The notes beneath the pieces were generated by a model. That model ran no database searches. It was given only the letters and a program-made list of their open reading frames with translations, and was not told the origin of the DNA. Made by a program: the position numbers and the translations under genes. Positions 47,333 through 58,200 of a stretch of DNA of 64,000 nt are shown piece by piece; positions within the stretch are counted from its first letter, which is position 1, and the number at the start of each line of letters is the position of its first letter. The DNA comes from Bretschneidera sinensis (taxonomy: Eukaryota > Streptophyta > Magnoliopsida > Brassicales > Akaniaceae): positions 33,079,456 through 33,143,455 of the forward strand of contig CM043700.1 in the NCBI GenBank assembly GCA_023935145.1. The letters are read 5' to 3'.

Positions 47333-49102
47333 CTAATAAAAACCAAATTGTAATAACTTAAGAGTTGTTCTCTTGACCCCAAAATTTCGTCCACAAGCAA
47401 ACTGATGGCAATGTTGCAATAAGCTCAAATGCTCATCCTCTAAGACACACCTTCTGATGATTTGATCAAGGCAGAATTTGAATAGGTAGGGGTTATCCCA
47501 ATGGTAATGTTGAGATATAGATATCAACCGCTTCCTTTCTTGACTAGACATACTTAGAGGAAAAACCTTAGCAGTTATATAATTCACAATATCGGCATAC
47601 AATGGAAGTGTTACCTCTAATGCGAACAGTTGTCCATTAGGGAAATTCTCATTCAAAGGTAGCTCATTTTTGTTGTCCTCATGAGGTAGCCTAGATAGGT
47701 GATCTGCAACCACATACTCACTGCCCTTTTTTTCTTTAATCTCTAAGTCAAATTCTTGCAATAGGAGTACCCACCTGATCAGTCTAGGCTTTGCATCTTT
47801 CTTAGCAAACAAATATCTCAAAGCAACATGATCAGTAAATACAATAACCTTAGAGCCAATCAGGTATGATTTAAACTTTTCCAAAGCAAAAATAACATCC
47901 AATAATTATTTTTCAGTAGTAGAATAATTTAGCTAAGCATCATTTAAAGTTCTAGAAGCATAATAGATAGTATGAGGTACCTTATTTATTCTCTAGCCCA
48001 AGACAGGCCCCAAGGAGAAATCACTGGCATCACACATCAACTCATATGGAAGACTCCAATCAGGTGCCATTATTATTGGTGTGGAGGTGAGCAAGTTCTT
48101 TAATGTGCTGAAAGCTTCCATACAGTCATCAGTCCATTCAAACTTGGTATCTTTAGCTAATAGTGCACAAAGAGGTCTAGAGGTCTTAGAGAAGTCCTTG
48201 ATGAATCGCTTGTAGAATCCAGCATGTCCAAGGAAACTTTTAACTCCTTTGACTATTAGAGGAGGAGGTAATTTTGAATTGATATCGATCTTGGCCTTGT
48301 CCACCTCAATACACTTGTTGGAAATGGAATGACCTAACACAATGTTTTGTTGAACCATAAAGTGATATTTTTCCCAATTTAACACTAAATTGCATTCTTC
48401 ACATCTCTTGAGGACACTCTTTAGATGATTGAGGCATTCATCATAATTAGAACCAAAAACACTAAATTCATCCATAAATACCTCAATGAATTTTTCCACC
48501 ATATCGAAAAAAATGCTCATCATACATCTTTGAAAGATGGCTGGTGCATTGCATAATCCGAATGGCATCTTTCTGTAAGAAAATGTGCCAAAAGGACATA
48601 TAATGGTGGTCTTCTCTTGGTCCTTTGGTGCTATTACAATCTGGTTATAACCACTATACCCATCGAAGAAGCAATAGTAACTATGGCAAGCTAATCTCTC
48701 TAACATCTGATCAATGAAGGGCAAGGGAAAATGATCTTTTCTGTTCACCTTGTTTAGCCTTCTATAATCAATGCAGACCCTCCAACCAGTGGTTATTCTT
48801 GTAGGTATTAGCTCGTCATCTTCATTTTTCACCACTATGATCCCACTCTTCTTCGGAACAACTTGGACTGGACTTACCCATTTACTGTCTAAGATGGGGT
48901 AGATAATGTCAACATCCAATAGTTTCAATACCTTTGCCTTGACTACCTCCTTCATGTGTGGGTTGAGTCTTCTTTGAGCATCTCGGGTGTGTTTTCCTTC
49001 ATCCTCAAGGTAGATATGATGCATACACTTGGCTGGACTTATCCCTTTGATGTCAGCAATGGTCCATCCGATAGCAGTTATGTGTTCTTTAAGAACTCTC
49101 AA
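47333..49102 (-). pseudogene. pol: Element L RT and RNase H pseudogene
   Basis: RT is open over 47993-49102 with the palm motifs [12 protein letters not shown] and [15 protein letters not shown], but the catalytic F-M-D-D reads F-M-D-E, losing one metal-binding aspartate. RNase H starts with MCDASD, is interrupted between 47903 and 47992, and resumes with [17 protein letters not shown] and [12 protein letters not shown] zinc-region start ([14 protein letters not shown]) follows. It is inactive on sequence grounds. Confidence 0.88.
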
Positions 49103-49198
49103 CAGTTTCTATTCTTCCCCAACACTTAAATTGGCAGTAACAATCACAGGAAATGTCCTATTCTCTCTTAGATTAGCATAAGTTAAATGCTCTGAAAA

Positions 49199-51160
49199 CT
49201 ATTTCAATTCCAAGTTTACTGCCTGGACAATAGAAGGGAGAAGAGTAGTATTAGTAGGTACAAGGTGTTCAAATGGAAGGGTATACTTACTTGAATGTTT
49301 TGGAGAGCCCTCAAGGAGGTGTACAGCTTCAATGATGTCATCAGTAATATCTTCAGATTCTAAATCAATATCCGATTTTGTGAAACTATGGGTAAGGGTG
49401 GTCTTCAACGGATCAATGTGATGGACCTGAAAAGCTTGCTCAATAACACTTTGCATCATACATACATTAAAACATTCCATATCATCTTGAGGTAATTTTA
49501 ATGCATCAAATATTTTGAATTCTATCTTCTCACCATTTACCTTCATACTTACGATACCATTTTTGACACAAATTTATGTATCAGTAGTTCTCACAAAGGG
49601 TCGTCCTAAGATGAAGCGTAAAGGTAATAGCATAAGGAATTCTTCCATATCTAGTACAATAAAATCAACACGTAAAATAAACTCACCTACCTTTACCAAG
49701 ACATCCTTGAGAATACCTCTTAGTCTTTTGATGTTTCTGTCTGCCAATTGCAATATGATAGAAGTTGGTTGAAGCTCCCCAAAACCTAGTGTTTCAAATA
49801 CAGTGTATGGTAGCAAATTGACACCTGCTCCTAAATCCAGTAGTGCGATGCTCAGAAAGCTGATCACCTATCTTGCAAGGAATGGTAAAACTACTTGGAT
49901 CTTTTAGCTTTGGTGGTGTTTTCTTAACAACACTGCACTTACCTCTTCAGTTAAAGCCACTATTTCATGCTCCTGAAACTTCTTCTTATGAGTGCAACAA
50001 TCTTTCAAAAATTTAGCATAAGCAGGAATTTGTTGAATTGCATCTAATAAAGGAATGTTTATATCTACTTTCCGCAAAGTTTCAAAAATATCAAGCATTT
50101 ATTTTCTTTCTTTGGCTTTACTAACCTTTGAGGGAAGGGTGGTGCATTCACCTTCTCCTTTTCACTTACCTTCGATGCACATGGTTTCTCTAGAGATGCT
50201 TATGCAGGTTCATCAGTTCCTATGATCTTACGATTTTTTGAGAGTTGTAACGGTCTTTAGTTGTTGGTGTCCTCTTGGATTAGGTAGTGTTTGGGCCGGG
50301 AGTGCACACGGCTTTCTTCTACTCCGCTTTTTAGCCAATTTCCCCACTTGTACTTCTAGTCTTTGAATTGTTTGCTCATGCTTTGCAGTGGTTTATCTTT
50401 GCTTAGTCCGAAATTATCTTTCATCTGCCATGAATTGATCTTATGAAGTTATCAACTGTTGTTACTGAGTTGCCAATTGCCTCACAATACTCTCTAGGTC
50501 ACTCTTCTTTGATTCTAGAACTGATTGGGCTGCTGGTTGGGAATTCTTTTACTACCCTTAAAAGGTTTAGGGCATTCTGATTGTTATTCCATGAGAAGTT
50601 GGGTTGATTTCGCGATCCAGGATTATAGTTATTTGCATATGGATTGTTCTTGGGAAGATAATTTTTGGTCCCATACAGTTTGCTTGCTCTGGATCTGTAG
50701 ATAAATACAAAGGGTAAGTTTCAGTAGTGTGATTAAAATAAGAACATATAGTACATACCTGAAGTTGTGTAACTTGTGGACTAGGTGAGATGTTTTGAGC
50801 AGTCATGGCATTTACAAGCATATCGAGCTTTCTTTACATAGCCACCATCTGATTTGAAGATCCACCATTTAAAGTCACCTCATAAATAACCTTGCTCTTA
50901 ACTCCTTGTCTACCTCTAGATGAGAATTGTTGGTTGGTGTGCTCACTTAATATCTCAAAAAGCTCTATGGCTTCTTCATTGCTCTTTTCCATTAGCACAC
51001 TTCCACAAACTGAATCCATAATTCCTTTAATTATGTCTCTCAAACCTTCATAGAAAGCTTATACCAGTTCATCTTGAGGTAGATTATGATGTGGGCATTT
51101 GAGTAGTAGCTCATTAAAGTGTCCCCATACTTTAAAGAAATGGTCTCCATCCTTCTGTTG
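49199..51160 (-). pseudogene. gag-pro: Element L gag end, protease and linker pseudogene
   Basis: Gag fragments at 50834-51160 (CPHHNLPQDELV; RGQDIIKGIMDSVCGSVLM-like text) lead to a degenerate zinc knuckle near 50740 (CTICSYFNHTTETY, last cysteine lost) and a YNPG-type motif. The protease region spans 50098-49574 over a frame change and keeps D-L-G-A-G, followed by an LGRPF motif. A linker (MKVNGEKIEFKIFDALKL) leads to RT. The N-terminal gag lies in or beyond the gap. Confidence 0.83.
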
Positions 51161-51161
51161 G

Positions 51162-51661
51162 NNNNNNNNNNNNNNNNNNNNNNNNNNNNNNNNNNNNNNN
51201 NNNNNNNNNNNNNNNNNNNNNNNNNNNNNNNNNNNNNNNNNNNNNNNNNNNNNNNNNNNNNNNNNNNNNNNNNNNNNNNNNNNNNNNNNNNNNNNNNNNN
51301 NNNNNNNNNNNNNNNNNNNNNNNNNNNNNNNNNNNNNNNNNNNNNNNNNNNNNNNNNNNNNNNNNNNNNNNNNNNNNNNNNNNNNNNNNNNNNNNNNNNN
51401 NNNNNNNNNNNNNNNNNNNNNNNNNNNNNNNNNNNNNNNNNNNNNNNNNNNNNNNNNNNNNNNNNNNNNNNNNNNNNNNNNNNNNNNNNNNNNNNNNNNN
51501 NNNNNNNNNNNNNNNNNNNNNNNNNNNNNNNNNNNNNNNNNNNNNNNNNNNNNNNNNNNNNNNNNNNNNNNNNNNNNNNNNNNNNNNNNNNNNNNNNNNN
51601 NNNNNNNNNNNNNNNNNNNNNNNNNNNNNNNNNNNNNNNNNNNNNNNNNNNNNNNNNNNNN
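51162..51661. other. Assembly gap, exactly 500 N
   Basis: An unbroken run of 500 N. It joins the gag of element L to the C-terminal end of an ORF-X copy, an order not expected within one element, so real sequence of unknown length is missing or the two sides are not adjacent. Open frames reported across the N run are artefacts. Confidence 0.99.
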
Positions 51662-53543
51662 AGGTAGTCTATTTAGAATGGCCTGAAGCATCGCTTCCCA
51701 CCTCTCAAGGCGTGCCTCCAACCCATCTATGAGCTGATGAACTAAGTACGTAGCCTCCCGATCCTCCTGTCAAATATCAGCCAGCTCATACCGGAAGAAG
51801 GACATCTCCTAAAGGATGTGCCGATACTCTATGAGTCCCATGTCAGCATGGTCCTCCTCCCAAGTTTGGCTAGCTGCGGAGCCCTCGGCCTCTATAAGAT
51901 TATCCTCTACCCTCTCAGCAGTAAGTGGAGTCCTCTGGGCATGTGTGACTAGCTGTGGTTCCACTGATTCTTGCCAAAGAAGGGGTGCTCCTTGACTGGT
52001 CCATCTGTGGAGGTGCTCTTAATTCTCTTCTTCTTGAAAATGTAAGTGAGGAGGAATGGGAATCGGAGCCCCCTGGCATCTGTAGTGGTGACCTGGTATG
52101 CATGGACATGGTCCCAAAACTTATGAATCTGACTCTAAATGATCGCAGCAATAGAGTACCAATGGCCTCTGTGAAAAGCATACAGTGTTTGGAGGAACTG
52201 GTCATGCCTGTGAGTCTTGTGTCGCAATGGGCACACATTACACTAGAGAATAGAATCCACAAGCCAGAGTTATGGAGGCAACTTGGATCGGCTCCTAGTA
52301 TTGTTGCACCTACCTGCACACTGCCCGACACACATGTCCTCAATGCTGGCGAAAATAGAGAAGGACTTTGGCTGCTCATCCAACTAGGCACCCTCAGGTG
52401 GATATTCGTCAGTGCATTTGAGGAAAATAGTTATATCTGATGATGTTAAGTCAATGAACTTACCTTGAAAAGATGAGGATAAGACACCCGGCCAGCTGTA
52501 GTAGAAAGAGAGGTTCTCATAGAACTAAACAATGAATCTGGTGTAGGTGGTAGAGCTGACAAGCTTGAACAACCTTTTCAAACCACGACACTTAAACTCC
52601 TGAATGGTCTATTGAGTGGCTTCAAAGCTTTTAAAGTCACCATCTATGTTAAATGTGGTTTCGAACAAGATCTCCCGCTGCTCAAAAGTGGATCGGGAAG
52701 ATTGTGCTCGGTTTCCCAAGGCGCGAGATATGGAGGCAGTGTGCTTAGGCATTCTGGACAAAATCTGTTGTAGTGGTGCCCTCGATCACACTCGTATTGC
52801 ACTCGATCGCACTATCTGGTATGTCACTGAGGTCTTTTGTCGAACATATAGTGGGCGCTGGTGAACCCAAGCAGTGGGTGACAATAGCCGAAAGTTTCTA
52901 ACCACCTGGTGGTGGTGAGGAGCGACGTTTGGTTGTGTGTGGTGGTGAGCTCTAGGCATGGGCATGTGCAGTGGTGTGGTGAGTGCAAGAACGGGCAGAG
53001 AGTACATAGAATGCAGAGAGTGAGAGTGAAAGTGAGGAATAAAATAAAATGACCTAAAATAGACACGTGACCCTCTGTCCCGAGTGCGCTCGATCGCACT
53101 GTGAAGTGCGCTCAATCGCATTTATGCGTAAGTGCGTGCATATGGATGCGCTCGCATGCCATTGGGCACATAGTAAGATTGCACTCCAGCGCACTATGAA
53201 ATACACTCGATCGCCAGGACAAAATGCACTGAACCAATAAATTAACTAAATAAAGGATGAAAAAACTTAAAAATCATGAAAAACAATAAACAAAAATAAA
53301 TAAAAATGTACCGTACTCAGTGGCCTTAGTACCACTGACCTCAATAGAGGCGCTTGAGCTACACATTTATCAAATTATGAACTACTCAAACACTCTCTAT
53401 AGTAGCTTTAGTGCTACTCTTTTGGAAGGGAGCACTTAAAGTCCACCTCATGTGGCTCAAGTGCTCTTAGTGATGCTGTATACTAGACAGACTGGAGTGC
53501 CAAATCTTCATCTCTTGGTAGCAATTTGATTTCAAGGTATATG
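51662..53543 (-). mobile_element. Fragment N: second copy of the ORF-X region of an L-type element
   Basis: Parallel to 44330-46377 over its length, with many substitutions. It contains ORF-X (start ATG at 52750-52752, running left into the gap, with stops), the leader without the 146-bp intron, the palindrome cluster (about 52775-52820 and 53075-53220) with a G-box at 53064-53069, and the last residues of integrase (EIKLLPRDEDLA) near 53490-53540. It breaks off at 53543. Confidence 0.82.
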
Positions 53544-53755
53544 ATGTTGAATTTTTTTTTGAAAGGAAATAAAAATGACTTTATTGATGAATTAAAACTA
53601 AGTACAGATTTTGACATTCCCACGTTCACTATACAAGGAGCAAAGAACAAGCTTATTTTGGTTTATGCACCCATAGCAATTTATAATAGCAATAAAATAC
53701 ACTTCTATCCCAAGTTCATGCAATCTTAAGCACTAGCTGTAATCTAACCACAACC
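53544..53755 (-). other. Unassigned sequence, perhaps the 3' tail of a minus-strand LINE or SINE
   Basis: About 210 bp between fragment N and element K. A T run (TTTTTTTTTG at 53551-53560) borders N. On the minus strand this reads as ...AATAAAGTCATTTTTATTTCC followed by poly(A), typical of a retroposon 3' end. No coding domain is recognisable. Sequence past K at 63300 would have been continuous with it before K inserted. Confidence 0.35.
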
Positions 53756-53760
53756 ATAAT

Positions 53761-55021
53761 TGATGAGTCTAAAATATTGCATATTTTAGACCCTTAACTT
53801 ATATTTGTTATGCTCTTAGTTAGTATTATTTTACTCTATTTTACGTTTTTCTTGTGTTTTGTGTGTTTTTATAGCTTTGCGGAGAAAGTGCAGCATTTCA
53901 GGTTGATTTGAAGTCTGGAGACATTGCGCTCGATCGCAACAGATATGCAATCGAGCGCACCTGCGCTCGAGCGCACCTGCCTTTGAACGAGCGCAAGGTC
54001 AATATCCCACATCGAAATATTTGAAGTTCAGTGCATTTGCGATCGATCGCAGAAGACATGCGATCGAGCGCAAATGAGATCGTGCGCACAAGACATGCGA
54101 TCGATCGTACCTGCGATCGATCGCACCACACTGCGATCGAGCGCACACGGGCCTGTATCCCACATTGATTCTGCAACCTGCTTTACTCCGGGTCTCCCCC
54201 TATATAAACACCATTTGGCTTCACAATCCAATGTACAATTCCTGAGCCACTTTGGTGTTTACCGGTGGATGTCCGCTAGCATTCTGGTGGATCCCGAAGG
54301 CATTGCTACCACGAGGGGAAGCGCCGCCCGTCAGCGAGTGGAATTTCTCCCATGTAAAGTTTTTTATTTATTTCTTTATATTCAGTTGTTTTAGTTTAAA
54401 TGTTTAGCACTTGTTATTATAGTTTTATAGTTATGAGTGGCTAGACTCTTCAGCTAAGGTTGAAGATGAAGCCCCGCCGTTGTTTGGCGTAGTAGTTCAG
54501 ATTTGCTTGTACAAATCTGACAATTTTTAGTATAAATGTTCTGTCAATTATTTGAGTTAATCTTATAATTGATTGAGTTTAAATTGTCTGTTGGATTTTC
54601 TTTGTGTTTCATCTGATGGATACATTGAATGCTTTTCGATTAAATTGGATTCCCTTTGTGATTTGTTAAGAGCGGATACATTGGGTGCTTTTGGTTTAGT
54701 TGGGATATTCTTTGTTTTTTGTCTTATAGTTGGATTCATTGAATGTTTTGATAGGCTATATTTTTAGAACATGTATGCTTAACTTCGGTGGGGTGGATTC
54801 GGAAACCTTAGTGCCTTTTAATTATTAGTTTTTAAATCAATTTAATTTAGTTTTAATTTCTTTTGCAATATCATTCACAATTCGGAACTAGGTTAAAATA
54901 GAGTTAGTTTAGATTAAAAATATATTTTCACAACGCAATTCCCTGTGGATTCGACCTCGCACTTGCACACACTATATTGCAAACGACTCGTGCGCTTGCG
55001 AGTAATTTAAAACTCACAACA
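53761..55021 (+). repeat. 5' LTR of element K (1261 bp)
   Basis: TGATGAGTC...CACAACA. U3 has about nine TGCGMTCGAKCGCA-type sites between 53925 and 54145, TCCCACAT motifs, and TATATAAA at 54201-54208. The downstream leader (CCGGTGGATGTCCGC and following) is shared with J. Confidence 0.96.
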
Positions 55022-55026
55022 AGTTT

Positions 55027-55044
55027 TTGGCGCCGTTGCCGGGG
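55027..55044 (+). other. Primer-binding site of element K (tRNA-Asp)
   Basis: TGGCGCCGTTGCCGGGGA, an exact match to the complement of the plant tRNA-Asp 3' end including CCA, a few bases after the LTR. Confidence 0.95.
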
Positions 55045-55110
55045 AATTGTTTGGTTTGTGAAAATTTTTGGTCTGAATTGATTTTATTTTTCTACTAGTT
55101 AATTTAATTA

Positions 55111-55115
<5 letters not shown>

Positions 55116-55154
<39 letters not shown>
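55116..55154 (+). repeat. Poly(A) tract of 39 in the element K leader
   Basis: An uninterrupted run of A between the primer site and the gag start. The J leader has only short A runs at the same place, so this is a recent expansion, or a sequencing or assembly length artefact is possible. Confidence 0.9.
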
Positions 55155-55156
<2 letters not shown>

Positions 55157-55215
55157 ATTTTTGCTTTATTCTGTTGCTTCTGCTGGTTAGTATCTCATTA
55201 TTTTTCTGATAGTGT

Positions 55216-58200
55216 ATGCTTGGTCGGAGATCCTTGAACTTAGATTTGACACATTTAGATCCCGACTTAGAAAGAACTCTTAGGAGACAGAAAAGAGCGC
55301 CAGTTGAGAGAGAGACTGCTGAGATGGGAGAAAATTTTAATCATCCTGAACATGTAGAGCAACCTAGAGCTTGGAACGTGGACTCCACTACATCCCTTAG
55401 GGATTTGTTCGCACCTGTTGCGACTAACTCATCTTCCTGCATAGTGTTGCCACCAACCAATGCCACACACTTTGATTTGAAGCCACATGTTATCCAACTC
55501 CTACCCTCATTCCATGGCTTAGATCTTGAAAATCCTTATAGTCATGTGAAGAAGTTCAAAGACATTTGTGCTACATTCAAATTCCAGAACTTCTCTGAGG
55601 AGTCAGTCCATCTTCGACTCTTCCCTTTCTCTCTTCACGATAGAGCTAGGGCGTGGTTGGACTCCAACACGTCCGGGTCTATTACATCTTGGGAAAACCT
55701 GCTTAGCAAATTTTACCATAAGTTTTTCCCAATGTCTAGAGTGAATGAGTGCCGTAAGGAGATTAGCTCTTTCACTCAGGATGAGGATGAGAAGTTCTCT
55801 GAAAGCTGGGAGCGCTTTAAAGAGTTACTGATCAGATGCCCTCCACATGGATATGAGAAGTGGAGACTCGTTCAATTCTTCTACCAAGGGTTGACTCAAC
55901 CCAACCGTAGCATGATCGAGTCTATGAATGGGGGGGCATTCTTGAGTCTGACAGGAGACGAAGCATATATGGCATTGGACAAGTTGTCCGACAACTCACA
56001 GCAGTGGGATTTTTCAAGCTGTCGAGATAAGTCCATTCGTGCTCCTAAGAGGGGAGGCATCTATGAGGTCCGAGAGGACGCTGATTTGAGGATAAAGTTA
56101 GATGCCCTCACTAAGAAGATTGACGCTCTCACTGTGAGCCAATCCATCAATGCTGCCAACACATTCAATGTTGAAAGCTGTTCCATCTGTGCTAGTCCCA
56201 TGCATCTAGCACAGAATTGCCCATCAATGCCGGCTTGTGCCGAGTATCCTATGGAACAAGTAAATGCTTTCAATGACTTTCGAAGGCAGTCAAATGGATC
56301 ATACTCCGAGACGTACAATCCAGGGTGGCGGAACCACCCAAATTTTTCATGGAGGCAGAACCAACCAATGAATCAGGGAGGATCCTCTCATCATGCTCAA
56401 AATCAATATCCTCCCGGATTTGCCCCACAAATTCCTAATCATGGTCGTTCTGCCCATCCAGCACCTTCACCTGCTTACCATGCACCTGCTCAAACACCAG
56501 CGCCAGTTTCTCAATCACTTGAGGACACCCTCAAGGAATTCATGAAGGCGACTAGCCAAAATATGAGCGATGTGAGGAGTGCAACAATGGTAAACACCCA
56601 AGCAATTGCCAAGCTGGAGAGTCAAATAGGGCAAATTGCAAGTCACTTGGGTGAGAGAGAGAAAGGAAAGTTCCCCAGTCAGCCCGTGCAAAACCCAAAA
56701 GGACAATTTATGGTTGAGAGTTCATCAACTCCAACGCACGGGGAGGAACAAGTACAGTCGATTGTCACACTAAGGTCTGGGAGACAAGTGGACAATCGAG
56801 TGGAAGAGAGCCCTGCTATGCAGCAAGGGCAAAGGAGTGGCAACACAGAGAAGAGAGATGCTGAGCCATCTACAGCCACACCTACTGAGAAAGATCCTCC
56901 TAGGTCATTTTTACCTAGAGCGCCCTACCCCGAGAGACTACAGGCGCCCAAGAAAGGAGGGAAGTATGAAGAAATTCTGGAGGTATTCAAGCAAGTCCAT
57001 ATCAATATCCCATTTTTGGATGCCATCCATCAAGTGCCATCATATGCCAAGTTTTTAAAGGACTTGGTCACTATCAAGAGAAGGACGAATGTCCCAAAGA
57101 AGGCATTTTTGACCGAGCAGGTCAGTTCAATCCTTCAGTGCAAGCTACCCATCAAGTATAAGGACCCGGGGTGTCCTACCATCTCTTGCACGATAGGAGT
57201 CAGCCATATTGAGAGGGCCCTTTTGGATCTAGGGGCGAGTGTGAATCTTCTACCCTACTCAGTCTATGTGCAGTTGGGGTTAGGAGAATTGAAGCCCACA
57301 TCCACGACGCTTCAATTGGCTGACAGGTCAGTGAAAAGACCACGGGGGATAGTTGAGGACGTTTTGATAAAAGTGGATAAATTCTATTTCCCCGTGGATT
57401 TTATTGTGCTTGACACAGAGCCGGTTCAGAATGTAGGGATTCAAATACCGGTGATTCTAGGGCGACCATTCTTAGCCACGGCTAACGCCCTAATCAATTG
57501 TAGGACAGGGGTGATGAAGATCTCCTTCGGAAATATGACAGTGGAGTTGAACATTTTTGATATCACAAGGCAACCACTGGAATATGATGAAATGAGAGAT
57601 GTATGCTTGATAGAGGAGATTCTGGAGGACACTGTGGATGAATCAAGCATTGAGGATCCTATGGAGGCATGCTTTGCTCACTTTGGAGAGGACTTGGGTT
57701 TAGATAAGTTACTCGAGGAAGTAAATGCCATTTTGGAGTCTGATCCTCAAGAAAGCAAGGAGGAGGAGGATAAGGAGTCACCCGAACCTCAACAGAAGGA
57801 ACTTAAGCCTTTACCGGATAATCTTAAGTATAAGTTCCTAGGTCCAGCACACTGTTTGCCTGTGATAATAGCTTCAGATTTGGGAGAGGCTCAAGAGGAG
57901 AAATTATTAGATGTTTTAAGAGAGCACAAGGAAGCTATCGGCTGGACCATTGAGGATATTAAGGGAATCAGCCCCTCGGTGGTGATGCACAGGATACATT
58001 TGAAGGAAGATGCTAAGCCATCGAGGGAGCCGCAAAGAAGGCTCAACCCTGCTATGCAAGAGGTTGTGAGGGCAGAGGTTATTAAGCTGTTAGATGCAGG
58101 GATCATTTATCCCATCTCTGATAGCAAGTGGGTGAGCCCCATTCATGTCGTGCCCAAGCGAGCTGGGTTAACGGTAGTAAAGAATAAGGACGACGAGTTG

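Larger units (their letters stand above)
41690..51161 (-). mobile_element. Element L: Athila-like gypsy with extra ORF after pol (minus strand), 5' part lost at gap
   Basis: Read leftwards from the gap: gag end (50567-51160), protease, RT, RNase H, integrase, a non-coding linker, ORF-X, 3' UTR and 3' LTR (41690-42964). The proteins match element C where both exist. All frames are broken. The 5' LTR and gag start are not visible because a 500-N gap begins at 51162. Confidence 0.87.

Noticed and set aside
51059..51721. Long ORFs of 182-220 codons over 51059-51721
   Set aside because: They run through 500 N and are artefacts of translating unknown bases.
53925..54145. CRISPR-like array of short repeats
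   Set aside because: Spacing is irregular, repeats are palindromic words inside an LTR promoter, and this is plant nuclear DNA.
54074..54394. ORFs of 67-123 codons across the LTR palindromes (both strands; also at 62171-62667, 35718-36132, 40238-40573)
   Set aside because: Repeated CGATCG words give open frames by composition (R-S-I-A repeats). They overlap the TATA box and U3, so they are not genes.
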